NCBI GenBank assembly: GCA_016871895.1
Contig: VHBO01000010.1
Span: 1-56,647, forward strand
Direction: 5' to 3'
DNA: 56,647 bases
From: Gemmatimonadota bacterium
GTDB lineage: Bacteria > Gemmatimonadota > Gemmatimonadetes > Gemmatimonadales > Gemmatimonadaceae
A program made the translations under genes and the position numbers. The stretch's first letter is position 1, and every line of letters starts with the position of its first letter. This document shows positions 47,952 through 56,093 of the stretch, in pieces. The notes under the pieces were generated by a model that ran no database searches, had not been told where the DNA came from, and worked only from the letters and a program-made list of their open reading frames with translations.

Positions 47952-49028
47952 ATGATCGATGCCACGATGGCCCCGCCGCTCGAGACGGTGAACGAGACGA
48001 CCCGCGCCGCGACCGAGGATGCGGTGCTCAACCCGCGCTTCTACACGACGGACTTCGAGGAGCTCGACCGCCTCGATGTGTCGCCCCTGCGTGCGCAGTG
48101 GGACGAGCTCGTCGGTGAGTTCCGCCGCGACCCGAACAAGGACCACTTCAAGCGGACGCCCGAGTTCGCGGAGCTCGACTGGACCGGGTGGTCGCCCGAG
48201 CTCAAGGCGGCGTTCATCGAGTTCCTCACGAGCTCCGTGACCGCCGAGTTCTCCGGGTGCATCCTGTATGCCGAGATCAAGAAGCGGGTGAAGAACAAGG
48301 ACATCCGTGAATTGTTCGGCTTTATGAGCCGTGATGAGGGCCGGCACGCGGGGTTTATCAACCACGTGCTCAACGACTTCAACGTGCGCGTCGACCTCTC
48401 GTTCCTAACGCGCGCTAAGAAGTACACCTTCTTCAAGCCGAAGTACATCTACTACGCCACGTATCTCTCCGAGAAGATCGGCTACGCGCGCTACATCACG
48501 ATCTTTCGGCAGCTCGAGAAGCATCCGGAATACCGTTTCCATCCGATCTTCAAGTGGTTCGAGGAGTGGTGCAACGACGAGTTCCGCCACGGGGAGGCGT
48601 TCGCCGTCCTGATGCGGGCTAACCCGCACACGCTCGAGGGGATCAACAAGCTCTGGATCCGGTTCTTCCTCCTCGCCGTCTTCGCCACGATGTACGTGCG
48701 GGACCACGCGCGGCAGACCTTCTTCCAGGCGCTCGGCTTCGATGTCGACGATTTCGACCGGAAGGTGATCCGGCTGACGAACGAGATCAGCCGGCAGGTC
48801 TTCCCGGTGACAATCGATACCGACAATCCGCAGTTCTGGGCGTTGCTGGAGCGGATGCATCAGAACATGCAGACGATGGCGCGAGCCGACGCGGCCGCTG
48901 GGATCGGTGGGGCGGTGCGTTCCACGCTCGCCAAGCTCGACAACGGTCTCACCTTCGTGCGGCTGATGTTCCTCCCGGCGAAGCACGCGCCGCTCCCCGC
49001 CAACGTCCGGCTGGAGCCGGTGTGGTGA
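47952..49028 (+). CDS. acsF: Mg-protoporphyrin IX monomethyl ester oxidative cyclase
   Basis: AcsF forms ring E using O2 and a diiron centre. The 358-residue protein has the paired iron-binding motifs: E99 in TAEFSG, E129 and H132 in [10 protein letters not shown], and E210 and H213 in CNDEFRHGE. The anaerobic cyclase BchE is not seen in the window. In purple bacteria acsF usually sits after puhC; here it precedes lhaA. Confidence 0.96.
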   Translation: MIDATMAPPLETVNETTRAATEDAVLNPRFYTTDFEELDRLDVSPLRAQWDELVGEFRRDPNKDHFKRTPEFAELDWTGWSPELKAAFIEFLTSSVTAEFSGCILYAEIKKRVKNKDIRELFGFMSRDEGRHAGFINHVLNDFNVRVDLSFLTRAKKYTFFKPKYIYYATYLSEKIGYARYITIFRQLEKHPEYRFHPIFKWFEEWCNDEFRHGEAFAVLMRANPHTLEGINKLWIRFFLLAVFATMYVRDHARQTFFQALGFDVDDFDRKVIRLTNEISRQVFPVTIDTDNPQFWALLERMHQNMQTMARADAAAGIGGAVRSTLAKLDNGLTFVRLMFLPAKHAPLPANVRLEPVW

Positions 49029-49032
49029 GCCG

Positions 49033-50481
49033 ATGAGCCGTCGCCGCTCCCCCGTGACGTGGGCCCTCGAGACGCTGGGGCCCCGCTGGCTGCCGTTCGC
49101 GGATATCGCGACGGCGGAGGTGCCGTTCACGCGGTTCCTCCGGCTCAGCCTCTTCCAGCTCACGGTGGGGATGGCGACGACGCTCTTCTATGGCACGTTG
49201 AACCGGGTGATGATCGTCGAGCTGCACGTCCCGTCGACGGTCGTGGCGGCGATGATCGCCATTCCGCTCCTCGTGGCGCCCTTCCGTGCGCTGATCGGGT
49301 TCCGGTCGGACACGCATCGGAGCTTCTGGGGATGGCGGCGGGTGCCCTACATCTACGTGGGCTCGTTCATGCAGTTCGGCGGGCTCGCGATCATGCCGTT
49401 CGCCCTGCTCCTGCTGTCCGGGGAGCAGGCGTCCGGGCCGGCGTGGCTGCCCTACGTGGGGGCGGCGCTGGCGTTCTTCCTCGTCGGGGCCGGGGCGCAC
49501 ACGGTGCAGACGAGCGGGTTGGCCCTCGCGACCGATCTTGCCGATGAGGCGAAGCGGCCGCGCGTGGTGGCGTTGATGTACGTGATGATGCTCGTCGGGG
49601 CGCTCGCGAGCGCCTTCCTCCTCGGCGGGCTGCTGCACGATTTCACGCCGCTCCGGCTCATCCAGGTCATCCAGGGGGCTGCGGTCTTCACCGTCGGCTG
49701 CAACTTCGTCGCGCTCTGGCAGCAGGAGGCGCGTGGTCCGGCGACGGTTCCGTATACGGCTTCGGACGCCCGGCCCCGCTTCCGCGATGCCTGGCGGACC
49801 TTCGTCGCAGGAGGGCACGCGGTCCGACTCCTCGTCGCGACGGGGCTCGGCTTCTTCGCCTTCAACATGCAGGACGTCCTCCTCGAGCCGTATGGCGGGG
49901 AGATCCTGCATTGGGGCGTGGGGGCGACGACGTCACTCACGGGGATCGCAGCGATCGGGGCGTTGCTCGCCTTCGTCCTCGCCGCCGCCCTCCTCGAACG
50001 AGGACACGACCCGGTGCGCGTCGCCGCGCTCGGCGCGCTCGTCGGCGTACTGAGTTTCGTCGCGGTGATCTTCGCCTCCCCGCTGCACTCCTCCACGCTC
50101 TTCATCGCCGGCACGGGATTGATGGGATTGGGGGAGGGGCTCTTCGCGGTGGGGACGCTGAGCGCCGCGATGGGGCTCCGTGACGTCACGCAGCACGGCA
50201 TCGCGCTCGGCGCGTGGGGGGCGGTCTTCGCGACCTGCGAGGGGGTCTCGATGGCCACGGCCGGCGTCATCCGTGACACGATGGGGGCGGCGATCCGGTC
50301 GGGTGGCCTGCAGGGTGTCTGGGCCGACCCGAGCGTCCCGTACACCGTCGTGTACCACCTCGAGACGTTGTTGTTGTTCGCCACGCTGCTGGCCCTCGGG
50401 CCGCTCGTGCGGTTGGTCCGGTCGGGCGCGATCCGGCGCGCGCCCGATGCGGAGTTCGGTCTCGCCGATCTGCCGGCGTAG
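49033..50481 (+). CDS. lhaA: LhaA, light-harvesting 1 assembly protein
   Basis: This 482-residue BCH-family MFS protein, homologous to PucC, contains [15 protein letters not shown] (about 50), [25 protein letters not shown] (about 83-107) and [15 protein letters not shown] (about 278). LhaA promotes LH1 assembly around the reaction centre. The order bchM...lhaA-puhA is the classic superoperon order. It follows acsF by 4 bp. Confidence 0.92.
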   Translation: MSRRRSPVTWALETLGPRWLPFADIATAEVPFTRFLRLSLFQLTVGMATTLFYGTLNRVMIVELHVPSTVVAAMIAIPLLVAPFRALIGFRSDTHRSFWGWRRVPYIYVGSFMQFGGLAIMPFALLLLSGEQASGPAWLPYVGAALAFFLVGAGAHTVQTSGLALATDLADEAKRPRVVALMYVMMLVGALASAFLLGGLLHDFTPLRLIQVIQGAAVFTVGCNFVALWQQEARGPATVPYTASDARPRFRDAWRTFVAGGHAVRLLVATGLGFFAFNMQDVLLEPYGGEILHWGVGATTSLTGIAAIGALLAFVLAAALLERGHDPVRVAALGALVGVLSFVAVIFASPLHSSTLFIAGTGLMGLGEGLFAVGTLSAAMGLRDVTQHGIALGAWGAVFATCEGVSMATAGVIRDTMGAAIRSGGLQGVWADPSVPYTVVYHLETLLLFATLLALGPLVRLVRSGAIRRAPDAEFGLADLPA

Positions 50482-50509
50482 TCGTCTTTCATCCCAGGGG
50501 GGAGGAATC

Positions 50510-50713
50510 ATGGAGTACATCGATGGTGCACAGATCGCCCTGTACGCGTTCTGGGCGTTCTTCGTCGGGCTGGTGATCTACCTGCGCCGCGAGGACAAGC
50601 GCGAAGGGTATCCGCTCGAGTCGCCGCAGGGCCCGCGCGAGGGGTGGCCGACGGTCCCCGAGAAGAAGGAGTTCATCCACGTCACCCAGCACACGGACGG
50701 AGGGTCGCACTGA
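50510..50713 (+). CDS. puhA: Reaction centre H subunit, N-terminal membrane part (split puhA)
   Basis: This 67-residue ORF encodes only the N-terminal part of PuhA: the single membrane helix (about 7-25, [19 protein letters not shown]) and the conserved [15 protein letters not shown] that follows it in every PuhA. It has a good ribosome site (GGGGGGAGGA) and ends TGA at 50711-50713, where the second ORF begins as TGATG. In purple bacteria both parts are one chain of about 250-260 residues; here 67 plus 180 equals nearly that length, split in the linker between the helix and the cytoplasmic domain. Confidence 0.9.
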   Translation: MEYIDGAQIALYAFWAFFVGLVIYLRREDKREGYPLESPQGPREGWPTVPEKKEFIHVTQHTDGGSH

Positions 50714-51255
50714 TGTCGGAGCTCAAGGCAGTCCCGGTGGACCACTGGAACGGGTCCCCGCTCGTCCCGACCGGTGACCCGATGGTCGACGCCGTCGGCC
50801 CGGCGGCGTACGCCGACCGCGCGGACGTCCCGGACCTCACCGCACACGGCGAGGCGAAGATCATCCCGATGCGCGTCGCGCCCAGCTTCTCGATCGCCGC
50901 GGGCGACCCCGATCCGCGCGGCCTCCCCGTGAAGGCGTGCGATGGGGCCATCGCCGGCACGATCGCCGACCTCTGGGTCGATCGCTCCGAGCCGCAGATC
51001 CGCTACTACGAGGTCAAGCTCGCCGCGAACGGCGCGCACCGACTCCTCCCCGCCGCCCTCGTGCAGTGGCCGCACTTCGGGCTCTGGGGGAACGACCACG
51101 TGATCGTGAAGGCGATCACCGCGGCGCAGTTCGCCAACGTCCCCACCACGAAGCGCGATGATCGCATCACGCTCCTCGAGGAAGACAAGATCATGGCGTA
51201 CTACGCCGGTGGGCACCTCTACGCGACGCCTGATCGCGCCGAGCCCTGGATCTGA
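50713..51255 (+). CDS. Reaction centre H subunit, cytoplasmic PRC-barrel part (split puhA)
   Basis: The ATG at 50713 (TGATG overlap) opens a 180-residue ORF covering the rest of PuhA. It has PLVPTGDPMVDAVGPAAYADRADVPDL (about 14-40), IIPMRVA, DPDPRGLPV, the PRC-barrel strand GTIADLWVDRSEPQIRYYEV, and the C-terminal TLLEEDKIMAYYAGGHLYA. It has no membrane helix. Because nothing is missing between the two ORFs, they probably make two polypeptides that assemble into one H subunit. A single -1 or +2 frame change would be needed to fuse them. Confidence 0.9.
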   Translation: MSELKAVPVDHWNGSPLVPTGDPMVDAVGPAAYADRADVPDLTAHGEAKIIPMRVAPSFSIAAGDPDPRGLPVKACDGAIAGTIADLWVDRSEPQIRYYEVKLAANGAHRLLPAALVQWPHFGLWGNDHVIVKAITAAQFANVPTTKRDDRITLLEEDKIMAYYAGGHLYATPDRAEPWI

Positions 51256-51256
51256 G

Positions 51257-51853
51257 ATGACCACTTCCGTCCTCGGCGTCTCGGCGACGTCCCCCCGTGC
51301 GCGGGTGCACGGCGTCGCCGAGGCCCTCCCCCCCGGGGAACGGGTGCTCTGGGAGGGCGCGCCGCAGCCGCGCGCCCTCGCGCGGCACCTCCTACTCGTC
51401 CGGCCCCTCGCCGCGTACTTCACGCTGATGGTGGGCTGGTGGGTGTTGGCCAACGTCTCGCGTATCGATGGCGCCGCCTTCTGGGGGCCATTCGCCTTGC
51501 AGCTGACGCTCGTCGCCGTCGTCATCGGCGGTGCGCACGGCCTCGCCCGATGGATCGCCGCGAGCACGACCTACGCCATCACCGACCGCCGGCTCGTGAT
51601 GCGGCTCGGTGTCGTCTTCCCGCTGACCGTCAATATCCCGCTCGCGTACGTCCAGGGCGCGCAGGCGCGCACCTTCGGCGATGGGACGGGACAGATTGCG
51701 CTGCAGCTCGACCCGAAGGAGAAGCTCGCCTGGATCGTGCTCTTCCCGCACGTCCGGCCGTGGCGGATCGGACGTCCCGAGCCGCTCCTCCGCGGCCTCG
51801 AGGATCCCGCCGCCGTCGGCGCGGTCCTGCGCCGCGCCACCCTCGGCGAGTGA
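51257..51853 (+). CDS. puhB: Photosynthetic complex assembly protein PuhB
   Basis: The ATG at 51257, 1 bp after the puhA stop, gives 198 residues. PuhB is a PH-domain membrane protein that aids reaction centre assembly. Seen are LPPGERVLWEGAPQP (about 25-39), two membrane helices (about 50-90), and YAITDRRLVMRLG...PLAYVQGAQARTFGDGTGQI, the usual PuhB core. Confidence 0.92.
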   Translation: MTTSVLGVSATSPRARVHGVAEALPPGERVLWEGAPQPRALARHLLLVRPLAAYFTLMVGWWVLANVSRIDGAAFWGPFALQLTLVAVVIGGAHGLARWIAASTTYAITDRRLVMRLGVVFPLTVNIPLAYVQGAQARTFGDGTGQIALQLDPKEKLAWIVLFPHVRPWRIGRPEPLLRGLEDPAAVGAVLRRATLGE

Positions 51854-51860
51854 GGCCCCG

Positions 51861-52370
51861 ATGAGCGTCGAGATTCACTTCGAGGCGGAGCCAGGCGCCA
51901 CGTCGGCGATGCCGCAGATCACGCCGCCGAAGGCCTTCCTCCGTGCGGCGGTCGCGATGGCGGTGCTGACCCTCGTCGTCGCCACCCTCGCCGCGCGCTT
52001 CGGCATCGGGAAGTCTGCGGACACCTACGGCACGCTGGTCGCGCAGCGCGCGCTCCGCTTCACCGATGCGCCCGACGGCGGCATCGTCGTGACGGATGCC
52101 ACGACCGGGACACTCGCGGTCGCGATGCCCAGCGGCACGAACGGTTTCATCCGGGGGGCGCTACGCGCCCTCGCGGGGGGTCGTCGACGGGCCGGTCACT
52201 CACCGGCCGCGCCCTTCCTGCTGACCGCGTGGGACGATGGGCGTCTTACCATCGAGGACCCGACCACCGGCGAACGCATCGCGGTGAGCTCCTTCGGTCC
52301 CACGCAGGTGCAGAGCTTCCTCGCGCTGCTCGACACCGCCGGTCGCGCCGTCAGCGGTCCCGTGCGCTGA
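51861..52370 (+). CDS. puhC: Photosynthetic complex assembly protein PuhC
   Basis: This 169-residue protein has one N-terminal membrane helix (about 27-45) and a periplasmic or soluble domain with LRFTDAPDGGIVV, NGFIRGALRAL and WDDGRLTIEDPTTGERI, typical of PuhC. It acts in assembly or stability of the RC-LH1 complex. Its 3' end overlaps puhE on the opposite strand by 20 bp, so the two operons converge here without a visible terminator. Confidence 0.9.
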   Translation: MSVEIHFEAEPGATSAMPQITPPKAFLRAAVAMAVLTLVVATLAARFGIGKSADTYGTLVAQRALRFTDAPDGGIVVTDATTGTLAVAMPSGTNGFIRGALRALAGGRRRAGHSPAAPFLLTAWDDGRLTIEDPTTGERIAVSSFGPTQVQSFLALLDTAGRAVSGPVR

Positions 52371-53103
52371 GGAAGGCGTCCCACGGCGTCGTGTCCACTC
52401 GGACGCCGAGCAGGGCGATCTCCAAGACCGCGAGCGCTAGGATCGTGACGTAGATCGCCGCCGCCTGCCGCCGCCCCGCCGAGTGGCGTGAGCGGGTGCC
52501 GAGGAGCATCCACGCCGTCGCGAGGACGAGCAGGATGAGGCTCACCGTCCGGAACGGGGCATTCACGGCCGGTCCGAAGAACTGGCGGAGCCCCGCGAGG
52601 TGCGGTGGGAGGAAGTTGGCCGCGGGGTTCTCGACGCCGAAGAAGACATTGAGTTTCGCGACCTGTTGCACGCCCCAGAAGAGCGCGAGCGCCTTGAGTC
52701 CGGTGCGATTCCTCGCGCCGTGGTCGAGCCAGGCGGAGAAGATCAACAGACAGAGCGCCGCCGAATCGCTGACGAGTGTCGCGGCGATGGCGGGGAGCAC
52801 CGCGCCCCACGATGGAGCGGGCGGCGTCGGGCCCGTCGGGGCGATACCGGTGAGGAATCCGCCATAGAAGGTCGCCGAGACCCACCCCCAGAGCATCGCG
52901 CCGCCGAGGAACGACCGGCGCACCGCGTCGGGCGTATCGTCCTCGCGCGTCGCTCGCATCTCGAGGAAGCCCACGACGGCGAGCAGGGTGGAAAGCACGA
53001 GTCCGGCGCCCCGGGTCCACGCATTCGCCTGCATCGCGATGATGATCCCCGTCGCGACCCACCAGAACGCGAGCACGAGCCCGACGCCGCGCCAGAGTCC
53101 CAT
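52351..53103 (-). CDS. puhE: Photosynthetic complex assembly protein PuhE (DUF3623)
   Basis: The 250-residue polytopic membrane protein (about 7 helices) has the PuhE landmarks FWGVQQVAKLNVFFGVENP and LARRHL-like PPHLAGLRQFFGP near residues 143-178. PuhE modulates photosystem formation in purple bacteria, where it follows acsF. Here it is the last gene of the bchI-bchD-puhE operon and is coupled to bchD by TGATG. Confidence 0.88.
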   Translation of the reverse strand: MGLWRGVGLVLAFWWVATGIIIAMQANAWTRGAGLVLSTLLAVVGFLEMRATREDDTPDAVRRSFLGGAMLWGWVSATFYGGFLTGIAPTGPTPPAPSWGAVLPAIAATLVSDSAALCLLIFSAWLDHGARNRTGLKALALFWGVQQVAKLNVFFGVENPAANFLPPHLAGLRQFFGPAVNAPFRTVSLILLVLATAWMLLGTRSRHSAGRRQAAAIYVTILALAVLEIALLGVRVDTTPWDAFLSARDR

Positions 53104-54875
53104 CAGCTGCTCGTCGGTCGGACGGCGGTGACCGCCGCGTGGATACTCTGTGCATCGGTGCGCGGCAGCGCGACGTAGCGTGCGCCCATCGCCGTCGCCA
53201 GCGCCTGCGCCGTCGTCGAGGGGCGCGTCGAGGTGTCGATCAGCAGCGTCGTGCCGCCCAGCTGGCGAAGGAGGGTGGCACTCGCCGTCGCATCGGCCTC
53301 GGCGGCCGGTCGCCCCGGCGTCCCGTCCCGTGCGATGTTCGCGCGGGCATCGGTCAGGAAGACGACGATCGTATCGTTCCCGTCTCGCCGCGCCCGATCG
53401 GCGAGTTCGCGGGCCCGGTCGATCGCGCTCGCGAGCGGCGTCCCGCCGCCACCGGGGAGCGCTGCGAGCGCCCGCTTTGCCGCGGCGATGGCACGGGTGG
53501 GTGCGAGCAGCACATCGGCGGTCGTCCCACGGAAGGCGATGAGCGCGACTTCGTCTCGCCGCGAGTAGGCATCAGCGAGCAGGAGTTCCACGGCGCCCTT
53601 CGCCTCGGCCATCCGGTTGAGTGCCGCCGATCCTGACGCATCCACGACGAAGATGGCGGTCGTCCCCGTCGGCTCGACGAGCCGACGAATCCGGAAGTCG
53701 TCGGGGCGGACTTGGATGCGGACCCGCTCGCGTGCGCCGGCGGGGGCGGGGCGCAGTCGTTGCCACGGGGCGGCAGCGCGCAGCGTCTCCAAGAGATCGA
53801 GTCGGCCACCGGCGCGCGGGTCGCCACGTCGTGTCCCCACCTGTCGGCCACGCCGCCCGCCCGCACGATCCATCCCGGCGCGTCCGCTACTGCGACCCGC
53901 GCGGGGCGCCGCCGCCGGCGCAGACATCGTCAGGCCCATGGGGAGCGTGGCGAGGGCGGCCTGGATCAGCATCTCTTCGAGTGCCTTCACCTCGTCGGCG
54001 CTCGGAGTCTCCGAGGAATCCGATGGTGGCGGCTCCGCGTCGGCGGACGGCGGGGGCGGTGGCGGCGGCGACTCGGTTGCGTTGTCAGTCGCGGGTGGGC
54101 GTCGGGTGGCGCGCGGCCCGAGGACGAGGGCCGCGGCGGCCGCGCAGTCGTCGTCGCTGGTGTGTGTCCGTCCATCGAGTGCGGCACGGCCCCGTGCCGT
54201 GCGCACCGCGAACGAGAGCGCGCGCACCGAGGCGACGCCGAGGAGCTCCGCGGTCGCCACCAGGGTCGCGACCTGCGCGTGCGTCATCTCGATCGTGTGC
54301 CAGCGTCTCGCCGCGGCATCGATCTCCTCGCGCGTCAGGTATGGGGTGTCGTCCTCGACGTCGAGCGTGAGATGGAATGCGAGTCGATCGGCGAGCGCTG
54401 CGTGGATCGGCTCATCCTCCGGCTCCGACTCATCGAGTGCAATCAGTCCGATTCGTGCATCGGCTGGCTCGCCGGCGAAGGGCCCGCGTGGCACAGCGAC
54501 GTGCGTGTCGAGCACCGCTGCGAGTCGCGCGACGAGTGTCTCGCCCGCCCGCTCGGCGCACGGCAGCACGAGGAGTCCGCCGTCGTGTCGCGCGAGGAGG
54601 CCGCGTTCCGCCACCGGACGTCCCGTGGCCAACGTCATCGCGAGATCGAGGCCGCCGAGGAGACGGTCATCGCCGATGCTGATGGGGAGGCGTCCGACGG
54701 GGGATCGCTCCGGCCGGAGCGCGGTGAGATGCGCGATCCACGCCGTGGCCCGGTCGGCGCGCGGGCTGCGGAGCACGACGCCGCCGAACGCGACCGGGTC
54801 GAGCGCCACCAGCGCCGCGGCGAGCGCGGCGCGTTGCGTTCCGTCGAGCACCGGGGTCGAGCCCTCCACCGACAT
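53103..54875 (-). CDS. bchD: Magnesium chelatase subunit D
   Basis: The ATG at 54875 (MSVEGSTPV) gives 590 residues; the longer frame upstream lies inside bchI. An AAA-like but degenerate N-terminal domain (no Walker A) is followed by a Pro/Ser/Asp-rich linker (about 270-300, including seven consecutive prolines) and a von Willebrand A domain with the MIDAS motif VVDASGSA (about 410). BchD forms the ATPase ring with BchI and contacts BchH. It starts 2 bp after bchI. Confidence 0.95.
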   Translation of the reverse strand: MSVEGSTPVLDGTQRAALAAALVALDPVAFGGVVLRSPRADRATAWIAHLTALRPERSPVGRLPISIGDDRLLGGLDLAMTLATGRPVAERGLLARHDGGLLVLPCAERAGETLVARLAAVLDTHVAVPRGPFAGEPADARIGLIALDESEPEDEPIHAALADRLAFHLTLDVEDDTPYLTREEIDAAARRWHTIEMTHAQVATLVATAELLGVASVRALSFAVRTARGRAALDGRTHTSDDDCAAAAALVLGPRATRRPPATDNATESPPPPPPPSADAEPPPSDSSETPSADEVKALEEMLIQAALATLPMGLTMSAPAAAPRAGRSSGRAGMDRAGGRRGRQVGTRRGDPRAGGRLDLLETLRAAAPWQRLRPAPAGARERVRIQVRPDDFRIRRLVEPTGTTAIFVVDASGSAALNRMAEAKGAVELLLADAYSRRDEVALIAFRGTTADVLLAPTRAIAAAKRALAALPGGGGTPLASAIDRARELADRARRDGNDTIVVFLTDARANIARDGTPGRPAAEADATASATLLRQLGGTTLLIDTSTRPSTTAQALATAMGARYVALPRTDAQSIHAAVTAVRPTSS

Positions 54876-54877
54876 CG

Positions 54878-55906
54878 TCAGGCGCCGAGGACGTCGGTGA
54901 CGGCGCGGGCGATCCTCGCGGTGCTGCCGACGTCGTCGAGGACATTGCGACGCAGGCGATGGCGGAGCGCGCTCGGGGCGATCGTGCGGAGGTGGGTGAG
55001 CCCGACGTGGCGGGCGCCGTCGAAGGCGGCGAGGGCGCGCGCGCCGCGCAGCAGGGCGAGCTCCCCGCGGACGCCGTCGGTACCGATGGCGGTGCAGAGG
55101 CGCGCTGCGGCGCGGAGCACCTCGTCGGGGACGGTGAGCGCATCGACCCTCGGTCGGGCCCGCTCGACCTTGCGTCGAATCGCACGGTCCGCGTCGGCCC
55201 ACTGCGCCGTGAAGCCGTCGGGGTCACGGTCGAAGGCATCGCGCCGCTTGATCACTTCGATGCGTTCCTCGAGATCGGTCGTCGTGGTGACTTCCACCGA
55301 GAGGCCGAATCGGTCGAGGAGCTGCGGTCGGAGGTCTCCCTCCTCCGGGTTGCCGCTGCCGACCAGGACGAATCGGGCGGGGTGGCGCACGCTGATCCCT
55401 TCGCGTTCGACGACGTTCTCGCCGGTCGCGGCGACATCGAGGAGGAGATCGACGAGGTGGTCCTCGAGGAGGTTGATCTCGTCGACGTAGAGGTAGCCGC
55501 GGTGGGCGCGGGCGAGGAGCCCGGGTTCGTAGGCTTTCTCGCCGCGGGTGAGCGCGCGTTCGAGGTCGAGGGCGCCGACGACACGGTCCTCGGTCGCTCC
55601 GAGCGGGAGGTCGACGACGGGGACGGCGGTCTTGGTGGTCCGTGTTTTATGGCCGGCGGCGTCGTTGGCGAGGCAGTCGGCGCAGCGGCGTCGTCCGGCG
55701 TCGGGGTCACAGCCGTATCGGCACCCCGAGACGACGGTCATCGGTGGGAGGAGTGCCGGGAGGGCGCGGACCGCGGTGGACTTGGCGGTACCGCGGTGGC
55801 CGAGGATGAGGACGCCACCGAGGGTGGGGTCGACGGCGGTGAGGAGGATGGCGCGCTTCATCTCGTCCTGACCGACGATCGCCGAGAAGGGGAAGGCGAC
55901 TCGCAT
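54878..55906 (-). CDS. bchI: Magnesium chelatase subunit I (AAA+ ATPase)
   Basis: This 342-residue AAA+ ATPase has Walker A GHRGTAKST (36-44) and the BchI-specific insert CRYGCDPDAGRRRCADC with three cysteines. VDLPLGATEDRVVGALD and YVDEINLLEDHLVD (Walker B) are clear. With BchD it powers Mg insertion by BchH. It is the first gene of bchI-bchD-puhE and is divergent from crtF. Confidence 0.96.
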   Translation of the reverse strand: MRVAFPFSAIVGQDEMKRAILLTAVDPTLGGVLILGHRGTAKSTAVRALPALLPPMTVVSGCRYGCDPDAGRRRCADCLANDAAGHKTRTTKTAVPVVDLPLGATEDRVVGALDLERALTRGEKAYEPGLLARAHRGYLYVDEINLLEDHLVDLLLDVAATGENVVEREGISVRHPARFVLVGSGNPEEGDLRPQLLDRFGLSVEVTTTTDLEERIEVIKRRDAFDRDPDGFTAQWADADRAIRRKVERARPRVDALTVPDEVLRAAARLCTAIGTDGVRGELALLRGARALAAFDGARHVGLTHLRTIAPSALRHRLRRNVLDDVGSTARIARAVTDVLGA

Positions 55907-55937
55907 CTATTGAATGGCTCCGGGGGAAGTCGTTCCG

Positions 55938-55966
55938 ATAGTACGAAGGGAGGCGTTGTGTCGCAA
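55938..55966 (-). promoter_or_regulatory. Promoter of the bchI operon
   Basis: Read on the minus strand, TTGCGA (55966-55961), a 17-bp spacer and TACTAT (55943-55938) form a sigma-70-type promoter about 32 bp before the bchI ATG. Its -35 lies inside the first PpsR site. Confidence 0.65.
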
Positions 55967-56002
55967 TACCCTGACAATATTTTTTGTCTTTTAGTATTGA
56001 CA
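55959..56002. promoter_or_regulatory. Tandem PpsR sites between bchI and crtF
   Basis: Two perfect TGT-N12-ACA sites occur: TGTCGCAATACCCTGACA (55959-55976) and TGTCTTTTAGTATTGACA (55985-56002), separated by 8 bp of A/T. Two palindromes 8 bp apart is the classical CrtJ/PpsR arrangement. Site 1 covers the bchI -35 and site 2 covers the crtF -35, so PpsR bound here should block both promoters. Confidence 0.85.
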
Positions 56003-56025
56003 CTTTGGACTTTCGGTCTTATCGT
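55997..56025 (+). promoter_or_regulatory. Promoter of crtF
   Basis: TTGACA (55997-56002), a 17-bp spacer and TATCGT (56020-56025) form a good promoter. The -35 coincides with the right half of the second PpsR site. The predicted start is near 56032, leaving a leader of about 60 nt before the crtF ATG at 56094. Confidence 0.7.
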
Positions 56026-56093
56026 AGCCCTGCGGTCGTGTCTCGATTGGCAATTCGCGGATTCGTGCAGGGAAGGTTCAGCCCGGCGGGGTC

